Source: Arthrobacter citreus (GTDB lineage Bacteria > Actinomycetota > Actinomycetes > Actinomycetales > Micrococcaceae). From it: a DNA stretch of 64,000 nt. Positions 50,065 to 59,481 of this stretch are shown here, one piece after another. The notes beneath the pieces were generated by a model. It saw only the letters and a program-made list of their open reading frames with translations, was not told where the DNA came from and made no database searches. Positions within the stretch are counted from its first letter, which is position 1; each line of letters opens with the position of its first letter. The stretch covers positions 124,001-188,000 of the forward strand of contig NZ_VTFV01000007.1 of the NCBI RefSeq assembly GCF_009192745.1. The letters run 5' to 3'. Position numbers and translations under genes: made by a program.

Positions 50065-50562
50065 TCAGCGCTCAAAGTCCTCGGGTTCGACGTCGGCGAG
50101 GAACTCGCGGAACTGCCGCAGCTCCTGCTCGGCGTTCTCTGCTTCATCCTCGTCGTCCTCTGCATCGGACTCGGTAATGCGCACGCCCGCCTCTTCAAGG
50201 ACGGTTTCGGCACACATGATGGGGCACGGAACGCGCAGTGCGACGGCGATCGCGTCGGAGGCGCGGGACCCCACCCGGGTGCCGTCATCGAACACCAGCT
50301 CAGCGTGGAACACCGTGTCCTCCACGGAGACCAGGCGGACTTCGGTGACACGGCGGCCCAGCGCCTTGATCACGGCAGCCAGCAGGTCATGGGTCATGGG
50401 ACGCGGAGGAACAATCCCCTGCTGCACGAAGGCGATGGCGCTGGCCTCGGGGGCACCGATCCAAATGGGCAGGTGCCGCTCCCCCTCCGTTTCCTTGAGC
50501 AGGACCAGGGGCTGGTTGGACGGGAGTTCGATCCGAACGCCCACCACTTCGACTTCCTGCAT
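50065..50562 (-). CDS. Bifunctional nuclease family protein (DUF151, Rv1829 type)
   Basis: DUF151/BFN-domain protein; plant homologues cleave both RNA and DNA, but the bacterial role is unclear. The 165 residues contain the conserved MQEVEVVGVRIELPSNQPLV, LPIWIGAPEASAIA and the VEDTVFHAELVFDDG segments, and an acidic C-terminal tail (EDDEDEAE). ATG at 50562 lies 5 nt after the MerR stop, so it is in one operon with the upstream MerR and garA genes. Confidence 0.9.
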   Translation of the reverse strand: MQEVEVVGVRIELPSNQPLVLLKETEGERHLPIWIGAPEASAIAFVQQGIVPPRPMTHDLLAAVIKALGRRVTEVRLVSVEDTVFHAELVFDDGTRVGSRASDAIAVALRVPCPIMCAETVLEEAGVRITESDAEDDEDEAENAEQELRQFREFLADVEPEDFER

Positions 50563-50567
50563 CAGCT

Positions 50568-51323
50568 TCAGCTCTCCATCCGGGCTATTTGTCCGTGGAC
50601 CAGGGCACTGTGCAGGCTCAGGCAGAGGTCGCTGATTTCCCGGGCCGTCTCGGCGGCCCGCGCCTGCGAGGCAACATCCCGCCGTGAGGCAACGGGTGCA
50701 ATGGCCCGTTCCACCAATCCGACTTCGCGGTCCGCTGCCGCCCGGAACGGCCGCAGGTGCCGTGGTTCAATGCCGTGGGCTTCGAGCTGGCGGCACGCCT
50801 TGGCGACCTTCAGGGCGTGTTCATCATACTGCTGGGCTTCTCCGCTGATAAGACCGAAGCTGATGAGGCTGCGGACCAGTTCGGCGGAGGCGCCGGACTC
50901 CGCTACCAGTTCGTTGAAGGAGAGCAGCCGCGCCCGGGTGCGGGCTGCCAGCTCGCCGGCCAGCTGGTCCGAGACGGCACGCGGAGCCAGGGTGATGCCC
51001 CCGGGAAGGGATTCGGGGCGTTCGCCCCTGTCCACGGCGTCAAGGTAGTCCTTGATGACCTTCAGCGGCAGGTACTGGTCCCGCTGCAAAGCGAGGACAA
51101 AGCGGAGCCGCTCTACGTCCTGGGAGCTGTACTTCCGGTAGCCGGCCGCTGTGCGCTGCGGTGCGACCAGCCCTTTTTCTTCCAGGAACCGGATTTTCGA
51201 GGCGCTGATGCCGGGGAACTCGGCGCTCAGGTCCGCGAGGACCTGGCCGATGTTGAGTACACGCGGGCGCGCGCGCTCCGCGGCAGAGCCGATAGCCCGC
51301 CGCGCCGCCTCCGGTCCTGGCAT
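50568..51323 (-). CDS. MerR-family regulator, Rv1828 type
   Basis: DNA-binding regulator. The 251-residue protein has an N-terminal MerR helix-turn-helix with LNIGQVLADLSAEFPGISAS, KIRFLEEKGLVAP, GYRKYSSQDVERLRFVLALQ (about 20-90), and a long C-terminal helical domain. It lies 12 bp downstream of garA and 5 bp upstream of the nuclease gene. In mycobacteria Rv1828 sits in the same order after garA (Rv1827). Regulatory targets cannot be inferred. Confidence 0.9.
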   Translation of the reverse strand: MPGPEAARRAIGSAAERARPRVLNIGQVLADLSAEFPGISASKIRFLEEKGLVAPQRTAAGYRKYSSQDVERLRFVLALQRDQYLPLKVIKDYLDAVDRGERPESLPGGITLAPRAVSDQLAGELAARTRARLLSFNELVAESGASAELVRSLISFGLISGEAQQYDEHALKVAKACRQLEAHGIEPRHLRPFRAAADREVGLVERAIAPVASRRDVASQARAAETAREISDLCLSLHSALVHGQIARMES

Positions 51324-51335
51324 CCGCGTCCGCCT

Positions 51336-51806
51336 TTAGGCCGTGCCGGCAGCCGGGCGGGCAGCGTAGAAGGTGAGCCGGAACTTGCCAATCTGCACTT
51401 CATTTCCGGTGCGCAGCAGCAGGTTGTCAACGCGGTCGTTGTTGACGTACGTGCCGTTCAGGCTCATCGAGTCCACTACCCGGAAGCCCTCCGGGGTCCG
51501 GCGGAACTCAACATGCTTGCGGGAAACCGTCACGTCGTCCAGGAACACGTCCGCGTTGGGGTGGCGCCCTGCCGTCGTGACGTCCTGGTCCAGCAGGAAC
51601 CGTGCACCGGCATTGGGTCCTGAGTGTGCAATGAGCAGTGCGGAGCCGGCCGGCAGCGCCGCTACCGCAGCGCGCTCGTCCGCGCTGAGCTTCGGTTCGA
51701 TCGACGCGGCGTCGGAGATAGGCGGAAGGCTGATCGACGTCGTGTCCTCCGCACTGAAGCCACGCTGATCATCCGCTCGTGCGGCGTTGTATTCCTCGCC
51801 CGCCAT
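51336..51806 (-). CDS. garA: GarA/OdhI-type FHA-domain regulator
   Basis: Phospho-switch protein that inhibits 2-oxoglutarate dehydrogenase and regulates glutamate metabolism; when phosphorylated on an N-terminal Thr, its FHA domain closes on itself. From ATG at 51806 it has 156 residues: a TTS motif at residues 22-24 (AEDTTSIS), equivalent to the ETTS of GarA, and an FHA domain (about 75-140) with AGRHPNAD, VSRKHVEF and LNGTYVNN. The ATG is chosen because GGGGAGGAAACACC precedes it. Candidate kinases are the PASTA kinase at 34 kb and others outside this window. Confidence 0.93.
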   Translation of the reverse strand: MAGEEYNAARADDQRGFSAEDTTSISLPPISDAASIEPKLSADERAAVAALPAGSALLIAHSGPNAGARFLLDQDVTTAGRHPNADVFLDDVTVSRKHVEFRRTPEGFRVVDSMSLNGTYVNNDRVDNLLLRTGNEVQIGKFRLTFYAARPAAGTA

Positions 51807-52064
51807 GGTGTTTCCTCCCCAAAAAGAACCGGCCAACCCGCCAATGCGGCGACTGGCCATATTTACACTCACTTACCGTTCGTGCCTTACCGGCTGTCTT
51901 AGCCTACCTGTTATGGCGCATCTGCGGCACAGGGCATTCTCCCGAAGCGGTACTGAGCGTCTGCGGGGCCGATATTACTGCACTGACATGGGCAGACTTT
52001 CGATTCCCCGCAGCGGGCACTCCCTGCGAGGCTTGAACGTGGGAAGCCCAGTGCGTCCGGCCAT

Positions 52065-53627
<1,563 letters not shown>

Positions 53628-53632
53628 TCAGT

Positions 53633-54712
53633 TCAGGGCAGCAGCTGCAGGCGCAGGATGCGGTCGTCATACGCTCCCGGGGTACCCCTCCCGTCCGTAT
53701 TGCTTGTCAGGACCCAGAGGCTGCCGTCCGGGGCCGCGAACGCGTCCCGGAGCCGGCCCTGGCCTGCTGAGTGTTCGACGGCGCTGCCCGGCTCGTCCAG
53801 CGGAACCTCCCGCACGCGTTCCCCGCGCAGGTTGGCGATGAACAGGGAGTTGCCCAGCACCGCAATACCGCTGGGGCTTGCCTCACCCGGTTCCCACTGC
53901 TGCACGGGATCGATGAAGCCCTCCCGGCCGGCGGTGCCTTCGGCGTCGGGCCACCCGTAGTTGCCGCCCGGTTCGATCACGTTGAGCTCGTCCCAGGTGT
54001 CCTGGCCGAATTCGGTGGCATACAGCGTTCCCGCTCCGTTCCACGCAATGCCCTGCGGGTTGCGGTGGCCGTAGCTGTACACCGCGGACCCGGGAAACGG
54101 ATTGTCCGGGGGAACACCGCCGTCGGGCATCAGCCGCAGGATCTTGCCGGCGAGCGATCCGGTGTCCTGGGCGCTGTCCCGGTTACCGGCGTCGCCGGCT
54201 GTGGCGTACAGCATCCCGTCTGGTCCGAAAGCGAGGCGGCCGCCGTTGTGCACCGGGCCGGCCGGAATGCCGGAGAGCACCGGCTGCGCCTCACCCATGG
54301 CAAGGTCCCCGGGCAATCCGCGCAGTTCGCGGCGTTCGATCCGGTTCTCGTCCCCCGCGGTGGAGTAGCTGTAGAGATAGCCGTCCTGCACGGCTATCCC
54401 CAGCAGTCCGCCTTCGCCGCGTCCCTGCGCGTTGACCACGCCCACCACCCGCTGGTTCCCGGCACGGTCCAATTCCAGGATCCGGCCCGAGTCCCGCTCA
54501 CTGACCAGCGGGGTGCTGCCCAGGAACGCGATGGACCAAGGGGCCTGGAGGCCGGTGCTGATGGTCTCCGGTTCGGAGAGCTGGGCTGTGGACACACCCG
54601 GGCCGGGCACCTGCGGTTCCTGGACGTTTCCGGTACTGCAGGCGGTGAGGGCCAGCGCCGCCGCGGCGGCCGAAAGAGCTCTGCTTCGGAACGTGTGCTG
54701 CGCTGTGCCCAT
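53633..54712 (-). CDS. PQQ-dependent-type sugar dehydrogenase (glucose/sorbosone dehydrogenase), lipoprotein
   Basis: Beta-propeller dehydrogenase, exported and probably lipid-anchored, that oxidises aldose sugars on the outer face. The 359-residue protein has a signal peptide with lipobox LTAC (Cys25), then the GSDH propeller with APWSIAFLG, GEGGLLGIAV, NGGRLAFGPDGMLYATAGDAG and the signature YGHRNPQGIAWN. GAGGAGCG lies before the ATG. Such proteins often bind PQQ, but the window has no PQQ biosynthesis genes and the true substrate is open. It is located between rox and the membrane flavoprotein gene, on the same strand. Confidence 0.88.
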   Translation of the reverse strand: MGTAQHTFRSRALSAAAAALALTACSTGNVQEPQVPGPGVSTAQLSEPETISTGLQAPWSIAFLGSTPLVSERDSGRILELDRAGNQRVVGVVNAQGRGEGGLLGIAVQDGYLYSYSTAGDENRIERRELRGLPGDLAMGEAQPVLSGIPAGPVHNGGRLAFGPDGMLYATAGDAGNRDSAQDTGSLAGKILRLMPDGGVPPDNPFPGSAVYSYGHRNPQGIAWNGAGTLYATEFGQDTWDELNVIEPGGNYGWPDAEGTAGREGFIDPVQQWEPGEASPSGIAVLGNSLFIANLRGERVREVPLDEPGSAVEHSAGQGRLRDAFAAPDGSLWVLTSNTDGRGTPGAYDDRILRLQLLP

Positions 54713-54783
54713 GATTCTGCGCTCCTCGGATTGTGTGAGCCGAAACTACCAGCTCGTTCCGGGGGCCTCCACGCCTGTTTGGG

Positions 54784-56118
54784 TCAGGAATCCCAGATGG
54801 GTCCAAAGGCAGGAATGCCGCGGCGTTCGAATTCGCTGACCACCCGCCCCGTGACGGCTTTGTTTGAAACGATGATGACGGCGTCGGCCCCTGAGGCTAC
54901 GAAGGTTTCGTAGGAGAGTTCAAAGACGTCCGGCTTGCCCTGTTCGCTGGTGTTCCAGATGACTGCTTCCGGCTGTGCTGTCTCGACCTCGCTGACCAGG
55001 CTGTCACCGTACGTGGCACGCGGAGTCTTGGTGACCCAGACCAGCCGGGCGCCCTGGGTATCGGTAAGCAGGTGGCCAAGGGCCGGACCAATGCCGCTTC
55101 CGGTGGCGATGTAAAGCACCCGGTTGAAGAGCCGTTTGGCGTTTGCGACGCCGACTGTCGGTATGCCGCGGACCCAGACGTGGGCCGGCGGATTCTCAAT
55201 GAACTCGCTGGTCCAGCCGCCGGCCCGTGAAATGACCATCCGGTATCCGCCTTCCCCCGGCGCGGCAGGGATGCAGGCGAAGGGATGCCAGCCCAGCAGG
55301 GGATGGCGGCTGATCGCCCGGGTGGTGCCTACGGGCGGAACATACCCGTGGTTCAGCCGGACGATGATGGTGTGGTTCGACGGGCGTTCCGTGGTGATCG
55401 GGACCTTTCGCAGCAGCAGCCAGGGCCAGACCGCCAGTCCCGTGGAAACCACCAGCATCCAGAAAATCGGGGACACGAGCAGCGCCTCCCCAAAGCTGCG
55501 TTCGGGGGTCTGCAGCTGGGCCAGGATCAGCGTGTTTGCCCAGCCCAGGATCAAAACCGTCCAAGTACCGAACCGGTGGGACGCTTCAAAAACATCGTGG
55601 TGGCGGGTGCGGAACCCGGGCGCGGCGAGCGCACAGATGGTGAGGAGAACCAGGGCGACCGTTATCGCGATGGCCAGGGAAGCGTCGTCGTACCCTGCTT
55701 CCCCGTCCGCCCAGGCGGGCGCCAGCTCGGCGGCGTAGACCACATACCAGAGCGTTCCCGCAATCGCACCGCCCACGTGCAGGCCACCCACGTGGTAGTA
55801 CTGGGCCAGCCGCCAGCGCAGCCGGAGCGGCCAGGAGGTGGGCGCCCTAGTGGCCAGGAAGGACAGCAGGTTCACCATCCAGTGCTGGCGCGGCAGGATG
55901 GAGAACAGGATGTTGATCTGCGAGATAGCGGCGATGACCTGCAGGCTGGAGGCGTGTGGATGCCACCACCCCTCCGCGAGTCCCCAGCCGAAGAGCGCCG
56001 CATTGGCAATGAGCACGCCGGCGAAAAGCGCCACGTAGGTTCGGACGCGCGCACGGCGCCGGGGAGCGGGTTCCACGGCATCCGTGCCGCCCGCGGAAAT
56101 CAGGTTTGTATTCGTCAC
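54784..56118 (-). CDS. Membrane flavoprotein with ferric-reductase-like and FNR-like domains
   Basis: Function unknown. From GTG at 56118 it has 444 residues: a polytopic N-terminal half with about six hydrophobic segments (about 25-250), including RHHDVFEASHRFGTW, whose His residues could ligate haem, and a soluble C-terminal half with an FNR-like nucleotide-binding motif YIATGSGIGPALGHL, NPPAHVWVRG and the closing GIPAFGPIWDS. The family appears related to the membrane-reductase domains attached to some fungal NRPS-like proteins. The in-frame stretch upstream to 56622 runs antisense through the neighbouring SDR frame and is rejected. The start is uncertain by some tens of bases. Confidence 0.7.
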   Translation of the reverse strand: MTNTNLISAGGTDAVEPAPRRRARVRTYVALFAGVLIANAALFGWGLAEGWWHPHASSLQVIAAISQINILFSILPRQHWMVNLLSFLATRAPTSWPLRLRWRLAQYYHVGGLHVGGAIAGTLWYVVYAAELAPAWADGEAGYDDASLAIAITVALVLLTICALAAPGFRTRHHDVFEASHRFGTWTVLILGWANTLILAQLQTPERSFGEALLVSPIFWMLVVSTGLAVWPWLLLRKVPITTERPSNHTIIVRLNHGYVPPVGTTRAISRHPLLGWHPFACIPAAPGEGGYRMVISRAGGWTSEFIENPPAHVWVRGIPTVGVANAKRLFNRVLYIATGSGIGPALGHLLTDTQGARLVWVTKTPRATYGDSLVSEVETAQPEAVIWNTSEQGKPDVFELSYETFVASGADAVIIVSNKAVTGRVVSEFERRGIPAFGPIWDS

Positions 56119-56120
56119 CT

Positions 56121-56159
56121 CTCCACAATGCTGGATACCGTCCACATTGGAGAATTGTG
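56121..56159. promoter_or_regulatory. Imperfect dyad upstream of the membrane flavoprotein gene
   Basis: CTCCACAATGCTGG (56121-56134) and CCACATTGGAG (56142-56152) are near reverse complements, and CACAAT (56124-56129) also pairs with ATTGTG (56154-56159). The dyad overlaps the likely start region of the minus-strand gene, as an operator would. Confidence 0.35.
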
Positions 56160-56198
56160 ACGCCGGTCTCGGCACAGCCGGCAGTTCTGGTGGTGCCG

Positions 56199-56963
56199 TT
56201 AGTCCGGACTCATGCCACCGGTAAGGTTCAGCACCGTCCCGTTCATGCTGGCAGCCCCGCCGGTAGCCGCGAAGACAGCTGCCCGGGCAACTTCTCCGAG
56301 TGTGGGCAGGGTGCCGCTGGTAGTCAGGGATTCCAGGAAACGGGTGAACTCCCCCAGCTCCATCGGCAGGTCCGGGGTGATGCCGATTGTCTCCCGGATC
56401 CGGTGCGGGCGCAGGCATACCGTCCGGACGCCTGCTGCTCCGGTCTCCGCAGCGAAGGTGCGGGTCAGTGCTTCGACTGCGGCGCAGGCTGCGGCAAAAC
56501 CGCCGACGCCGGCAAGGGCCAGCCGGGCCGGCGAGGCCGAGAGCATCAGGATGGTCCCGCTGCCCTGCGGCACCATATAGCCGGCGGCAGCCCGCGCGGT
56601 GAGGAACTGGGTGCGCAGCCACGCGGCGGCGGGGGCAACGACGTCGTCCGCGTCCATCTCCAGCAGTGGAACGCCCTGCACCCGGGGAACCTCCACCGCG
56701 TTGAACATAACGTCGATCCGTCCCGAGAGGTCTGCCACCGCGTTGGTGTGGGCGTCCACTTCGGCCCGGCTGTACGCGTCCACCCGGCTGGAATGCGCTC
56801 CGCCGCCCAGTGCCCGGACCTTCTCCGCCGTGGCGTTTACGGAGGCCTCACCATGGCCGGCGAGGAACAGCCGCGCTCCGAGGCGGGCGAACTCCTCTGC
56901 CACGGCACCGCCGATCGCTCCCCCGGCCCCGTGGATAATGACGTTCAGCTGGTCTGCCGGCAT
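56199..56963 (-). CDS. Divergent short-chain dehydrogenase/reductase without the YxxxK pair
   Basis: SDR fold protein. The 254 residues have the N-terminal cofactor motif GAGGAIGGAVAEEF, an NAVEVPR strand (NAG variant), and the SASPARLAL region; but where classical SDRs have YxxxK, the sequence reads FAAAC (GGFAAACAAVEALTR), so the catalytic Tyr and Lys are both lost. It ends with the typical LNLTGGMS. It may bind a nucleotide without catalysing the usual reaction, or use another mechanism. It lies 80 bp upstream of the membrane flavoprotein gene on the same strand; the ATG at 56963 is preceded by an inverted repeat at 56993. Confidence 0.85.
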   Translation of the reverse strand: MPADQLNVIIHGAGGAIGGAVAEEFARLGARLFLAGHGEASVNATAEKVRALGGGAHSSRVDAYSRAEVDAHTNAVADLSGRIDVMFNAVEVPRVQGVPLLEMDADDVVAPAAAWLRTQFLTARAAAGYMVPQGSGTILMLSASPARLALAGVGGFAAACAAVEALTRTFAAETGAAGVRTVCLRPHRIRETIGITPDLPMELGEFTRFLESLTTSGTLPTLGEVARAAVFAATGGAASMNGTVLNLTGGMSPD

Positions 56964-56992
56964 TCCGGACTCCTGTCCGTGCAGGGCGAATC

Positions 56993-57008
56993 GCCGGAGT
57001 TCTCCGGC
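56993..57008. promoter_or_regulatory. 7-bp inverted repeat upstream of the SDR gene
   Basis: GCCGGAG-TT-CTCCGGC at 56993-57008, about 30 nt upstream of the SDR ATG on the minus strand. Position and symmetry suit an operator. Confidence 0.4.
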
Positions 57009-57166
57009 CGGTTACTGAACGCTAGCAGCGCCGGTTCCTCCCGTCAGCAGGAGCCGCACGGGTTCGACGGCACGCAGCCAAACACGGGCACTTTGGCTGG
57101 CACCTGTTGGCGGGCCGGCGGCTGCGGGACAGTGGAAGGAGACCAACAGGAAGCAGGTGGAATGCC

Positions 57167-57688
57167 GTGGAGGTTCTGTTTCTGCACGGAGCGGGCGGAT
57201 GGACCGATGATCAGCCGATCGCCGGGGAACTGCGTTCCCGGCTGAGGGTACCGGTGGCGATGCCCCGCTTTTCGAACGATGAGATGACTGCGGCGGCCTG
57301 GCTTGGCGGCATTGATACTGCCCTGGAGCCGCTGGGGACGGAGACTGTCATCGTGGGGCACTCCTTCGGAGCTTCCATGGCCCTGCTGCGCCTCGCAGCC
57401 TCTCCCCCGGAACCGCTGCCCCGGGGGATGGTGCTGCTGGCCACGCCGTTCTGGGGCTCGGAGGGCTGGCAGGGCGAGTATGCCCTGCCGCCGGGCTTCG
57501 CCCTCCCTCCGGACCTGCCGGTTTTCCTGCACCACTGCCGCGACGACGGCACGGTGCCCTTTGAACACCTTGACCGCTTCGAGGCGCTGCTTCCCGGCGC
57601 GGTGATCCGCCGCCATGACACCGGCGGACACCAGTTCGCGGACCGAATGGACGCAGTGGCCGGGGATGTGGCCGCCCTGGGCTCCTAG
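57167..57688 (+). CDS. RBBP9/YdeN-like small alpha/beta hydrolase
   Basis: Small serine hydrolase of unknown substrate. From GTG at 57167 it has 173 residues: VLFLHGAGGW, nucleophile elbow GHSFGAS, acid in HCRDDGTVPF and His in TGGHQF. The compact size (no lid) suits the RBBP9/YdeN family. The GTG is chosen for the AGGTGG site 6 nt upstream. Divergent from the SDR gene and convergent, with a 4-nt overlap, with the exporter gene. Confidence 0.82.
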   Translation: MEVLFLHGAGGWTDDQPIAGELRSRLRVPVAMPRFSNDEMTAAAWLGGIDTALEPLGTETVIVGHSFGASMALLRLAASPPEPLPRGMVLLATPFWGSEGWQGEYALPPGFALPPDLPVFLHHCRDDGTVPFEHLDRFEALLPGAVIRRHDTGGHQFADRMDAVAGDVAALGS

Positions 57689-58245
57689 ACCCCAACGACG
57701 AACGTGAGGGCGCTCCAGATGAGAACCGTCGAGATTGTGGTCCAGATAATGATCGCCACGCCCTGCCACAGGAGCACCCACCGGCGGGAGGTACCGCCAG
57801 CCACGAGGATCGACGCCGTGAACTGGGTGGGGATGGCCAGCGGGCCGAGGATGCTTGCCCCCGGAACACCGAAGCGGAGCAGCCAGCGCTTGAAGCGGAG
57901 GCGCCCCTTTGACTCCGGCTTGGCAGCACGGGCAGCGACCAGCATCGCGGTGCCGCCCGCTGCGGCCGCTGCGGCCTCCGCCCGGGCATCCACCCGGGTG
58001 GTGACGGCGGTCCGGGCACGGGAGGTAATGAGAACTACCAGTGCCACGCTGGCGAAGTTGCCGAGGGCGGCCGCAACAGCCGCAAGGACAGGGTTTAATC
58101 CGCCGACGACGCCGATCAGTGCACCGGCTTCGCCTTCCAGAAAAGGAACAGCGGCGGCGAGCATCAGGATGAACGGCTGGAGGAACTCAGGCACCTGGCC
58201 TAGAAGTTCCTGAAAGTTGTGGACGAGTTCCTGGGTGGGGTTCAT
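57685..58245 (-). CDS. Small multidrug-export family (PF06695-type) membrane protein
   Basis: The 186-residue protein from ATG at 58245 has four or five hydrophobic segments (about 18-45, 50-80, 120-140, 160-185) and the family features FLEGEAGALIG and PGASILGPLAIPTQFTA. Despite the family name, transport has hardly been demonstrated for these proteins. The 5' region carries a TTGACC-palindrome element (58305-58333) about 60 nt upstream, identical to one in front of the gene at 59571. The upstream in-frame extension to 58434 would run through that element, so the ATG is preferred. Confidence 0.78.
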   Translation of the reverse strand: MNPTQELVHNFQELLGQVPEFLQPFILMLAAAVPFLEGEAGALIGVVGGLNPVLAAVAAALGNFASVALVVLITSRARTAVTTRVDARAEAAAAAAGGTAMLVAARAAKPESKGRLRFKRWLLRFGVPGASILGPLAIPTQFTASILVAGGTSRRWVLLWQGVAIIIWTTISTVLIWSALTFVVGV

Positions 58246-58304
58246 CGAACTGATTCCTAGTCTCCTCAACGAGGGCCTGTCCCTCGGTAGTGGAAGCAGT
58301 AGAA

Positions 58305-58333
58305 ACTGTGTTCCCGGAACAGGGTCAACCCCC
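58305..58333 (-). promoter_or_regulatory. Operator-promoter element, copy 1 (for the export gene)
   Basis: On the minus strand: TTGACC followed by CTGTTCCGGGAACACAGT, with the perfect 13-bp palindrome TGTTCC-G-GGAACA. The 29 bp are identical, in inverted orientation, to 59482-59510; weaker similarity continues upstream (ggccga and cag). A palindrome directly downstream of the -35 in the spacer is the layout of MerR-family controlled promoters. Confidence 0.65.
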
Positions 58334-58496
58334 CCCTGAAATCGGCCTGCGGCCGGCCGTCCGCCCACAGCGGCGCCAGCTGATCCCTGGATGCGGCTTA
58401 CCGTTTGGCCGTGGGCCCTGCCGCGGACCGGCATACCAGGCCTAACCTGAAGACCGCGGGGCAGCTCAGGACTGACCAGGAACAGGGAGCTTCAGC

Positions 58497-59444
58497 ATGT
58501 GCACAGGCATCAGGTACACGGACGGCAGCGGCAACGTATATCTCGCGCGAAACCTGGATTGGACATTTGGCTACGGCGAACGGGTGGTGGTCACCCCCAC
58601 CGGGTACACGCCAAAGTCACCGTTTGGCGCAGTGCAGGAAATCAAGCACGCCGTTATCGGCATGGGGATTGTGGAGGAGGACACCCCGCTCTACTTCGAC
58701 TGCGGCAACGACGCCGGCCTGGCAGTTGCCGGACTGAACTTCCCCGGATACGCGAACTATGCTCCGGACCAGGTGACCGGTGCGGTCAATGTGGCCGCGT
58801 TTGAGTTCCCGCTCTGGGTGGCGGCCCAGTTCGCCACTGTGGACGAGGTCGAGGCAGCACTGGGCAACGTCGCCATCGTGGACCGGCCCATCAATGACAA
58901 GTACCCAAGTTCGCTGCTGCACTGGATCATCGGAGACGCCAGCCGGTCCATCGTCGTCGAGTACACAAGTGACGGTATGCAGGTCTTCCACGACGACGTA
59001 GATGTCCTGGCCAACCAGCCCGGATTCACCTGGCACCATGAGAACCTGCGCAACTACCTCAACCTGTCTTCCGACTTCCCTCAGGAAGTAGTGCTGAACC
59101 AGGCACATCTGACGCCGTTCGGCTCAGGCTCACTGATGCGAGGGATTCCCGGGGACTACTACTCGCCGTCGCGTTTTGTGCGGGCAGCCTACGTGCATGC
59201 CCACTATCCGCAGAAGACGAACGAAGCGGACAACGTCAGCCGCGCATTCCACACGCTGCAGCAGGTGGCCATGGTGGAGGGCAGCGCGGCCATGGGCGAC
59301 GGAGACTTTGAAAAGACCATCTACACCGGGCTGTTCTCTTCCAAGACCATGACCTACTACTGGAACACCTACGAGGATCCGGCAGTCCAGAGTGCGGCGC
59401 TCGCCGACCACAAACCCTCGGGACAGGACCTGGTAGTCGTCTAG
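58497..59444 (+). CDS. Choloylglycine hydrolase / penicillin V acylase family Ntn-hydrolase
   Basis: N-terminal nucleophile amidase acting on linear amide bonds: bile-salt conjugates, penicillin V or N-acyl-homoserine lactones, depending on the member. The 315 residues have the full catalytic set: Cys2 (exposed by Met removal), Arg18 and Asp21 (YLARNLDW), Asn81 (GLNFPGY), Asn173 (ANQPGF) and Arg226 (SPSRFVRA). No signal peptide, so the protein is cytosolic. It is flanked on both sides by identical inverted 29-bp promoter elements that face away from it. GGGAGCTTCAGC precedes the ATG. Substrate unknown; a soil organism suggests amides other than bile salts. Confidence 0.9.
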   Translation: MCTGIRYTDGSGNVYLARNLDWTFGYGERVVVTPTGYTPKSPFGAVQEIKHAVIGMGIVEEDTPLYFDCGNDAGLAVAGLNFPGYANYAPDQVTGAVNVAAFEFPLWVAAQFATVDEVEAALGNVAIVDRPINDKYPSSLLHWIIGDASRSIVVEYTSDGMQVFHDDVDVLANQPGFTWHHENLRNYLNLSSDFPQEVVLNQAHLTPFGSGSLMRGIPGDYYSPSRFVRAAYVHAHYPQKTNEADNVSRAFHTLQQVAMVEGSAAMGDGDFEKTIYTGLFSSKTMTYYWNTYEDPAVQSAALADHKPSGQDLVVV

Positions 59445-59481
59445 CATCCGGCGCGAACGCAGCCGCAGCGCAGGCCGAACA

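Noticed and set aside
56119-56622. N-terminal extension of the frame of the membrane flavoprotein up to 56622
   Set aside because: It runs inside the SDR gene on the same strand in another frame and has no protein-like features; the true start must lie in the gap between the two genes.
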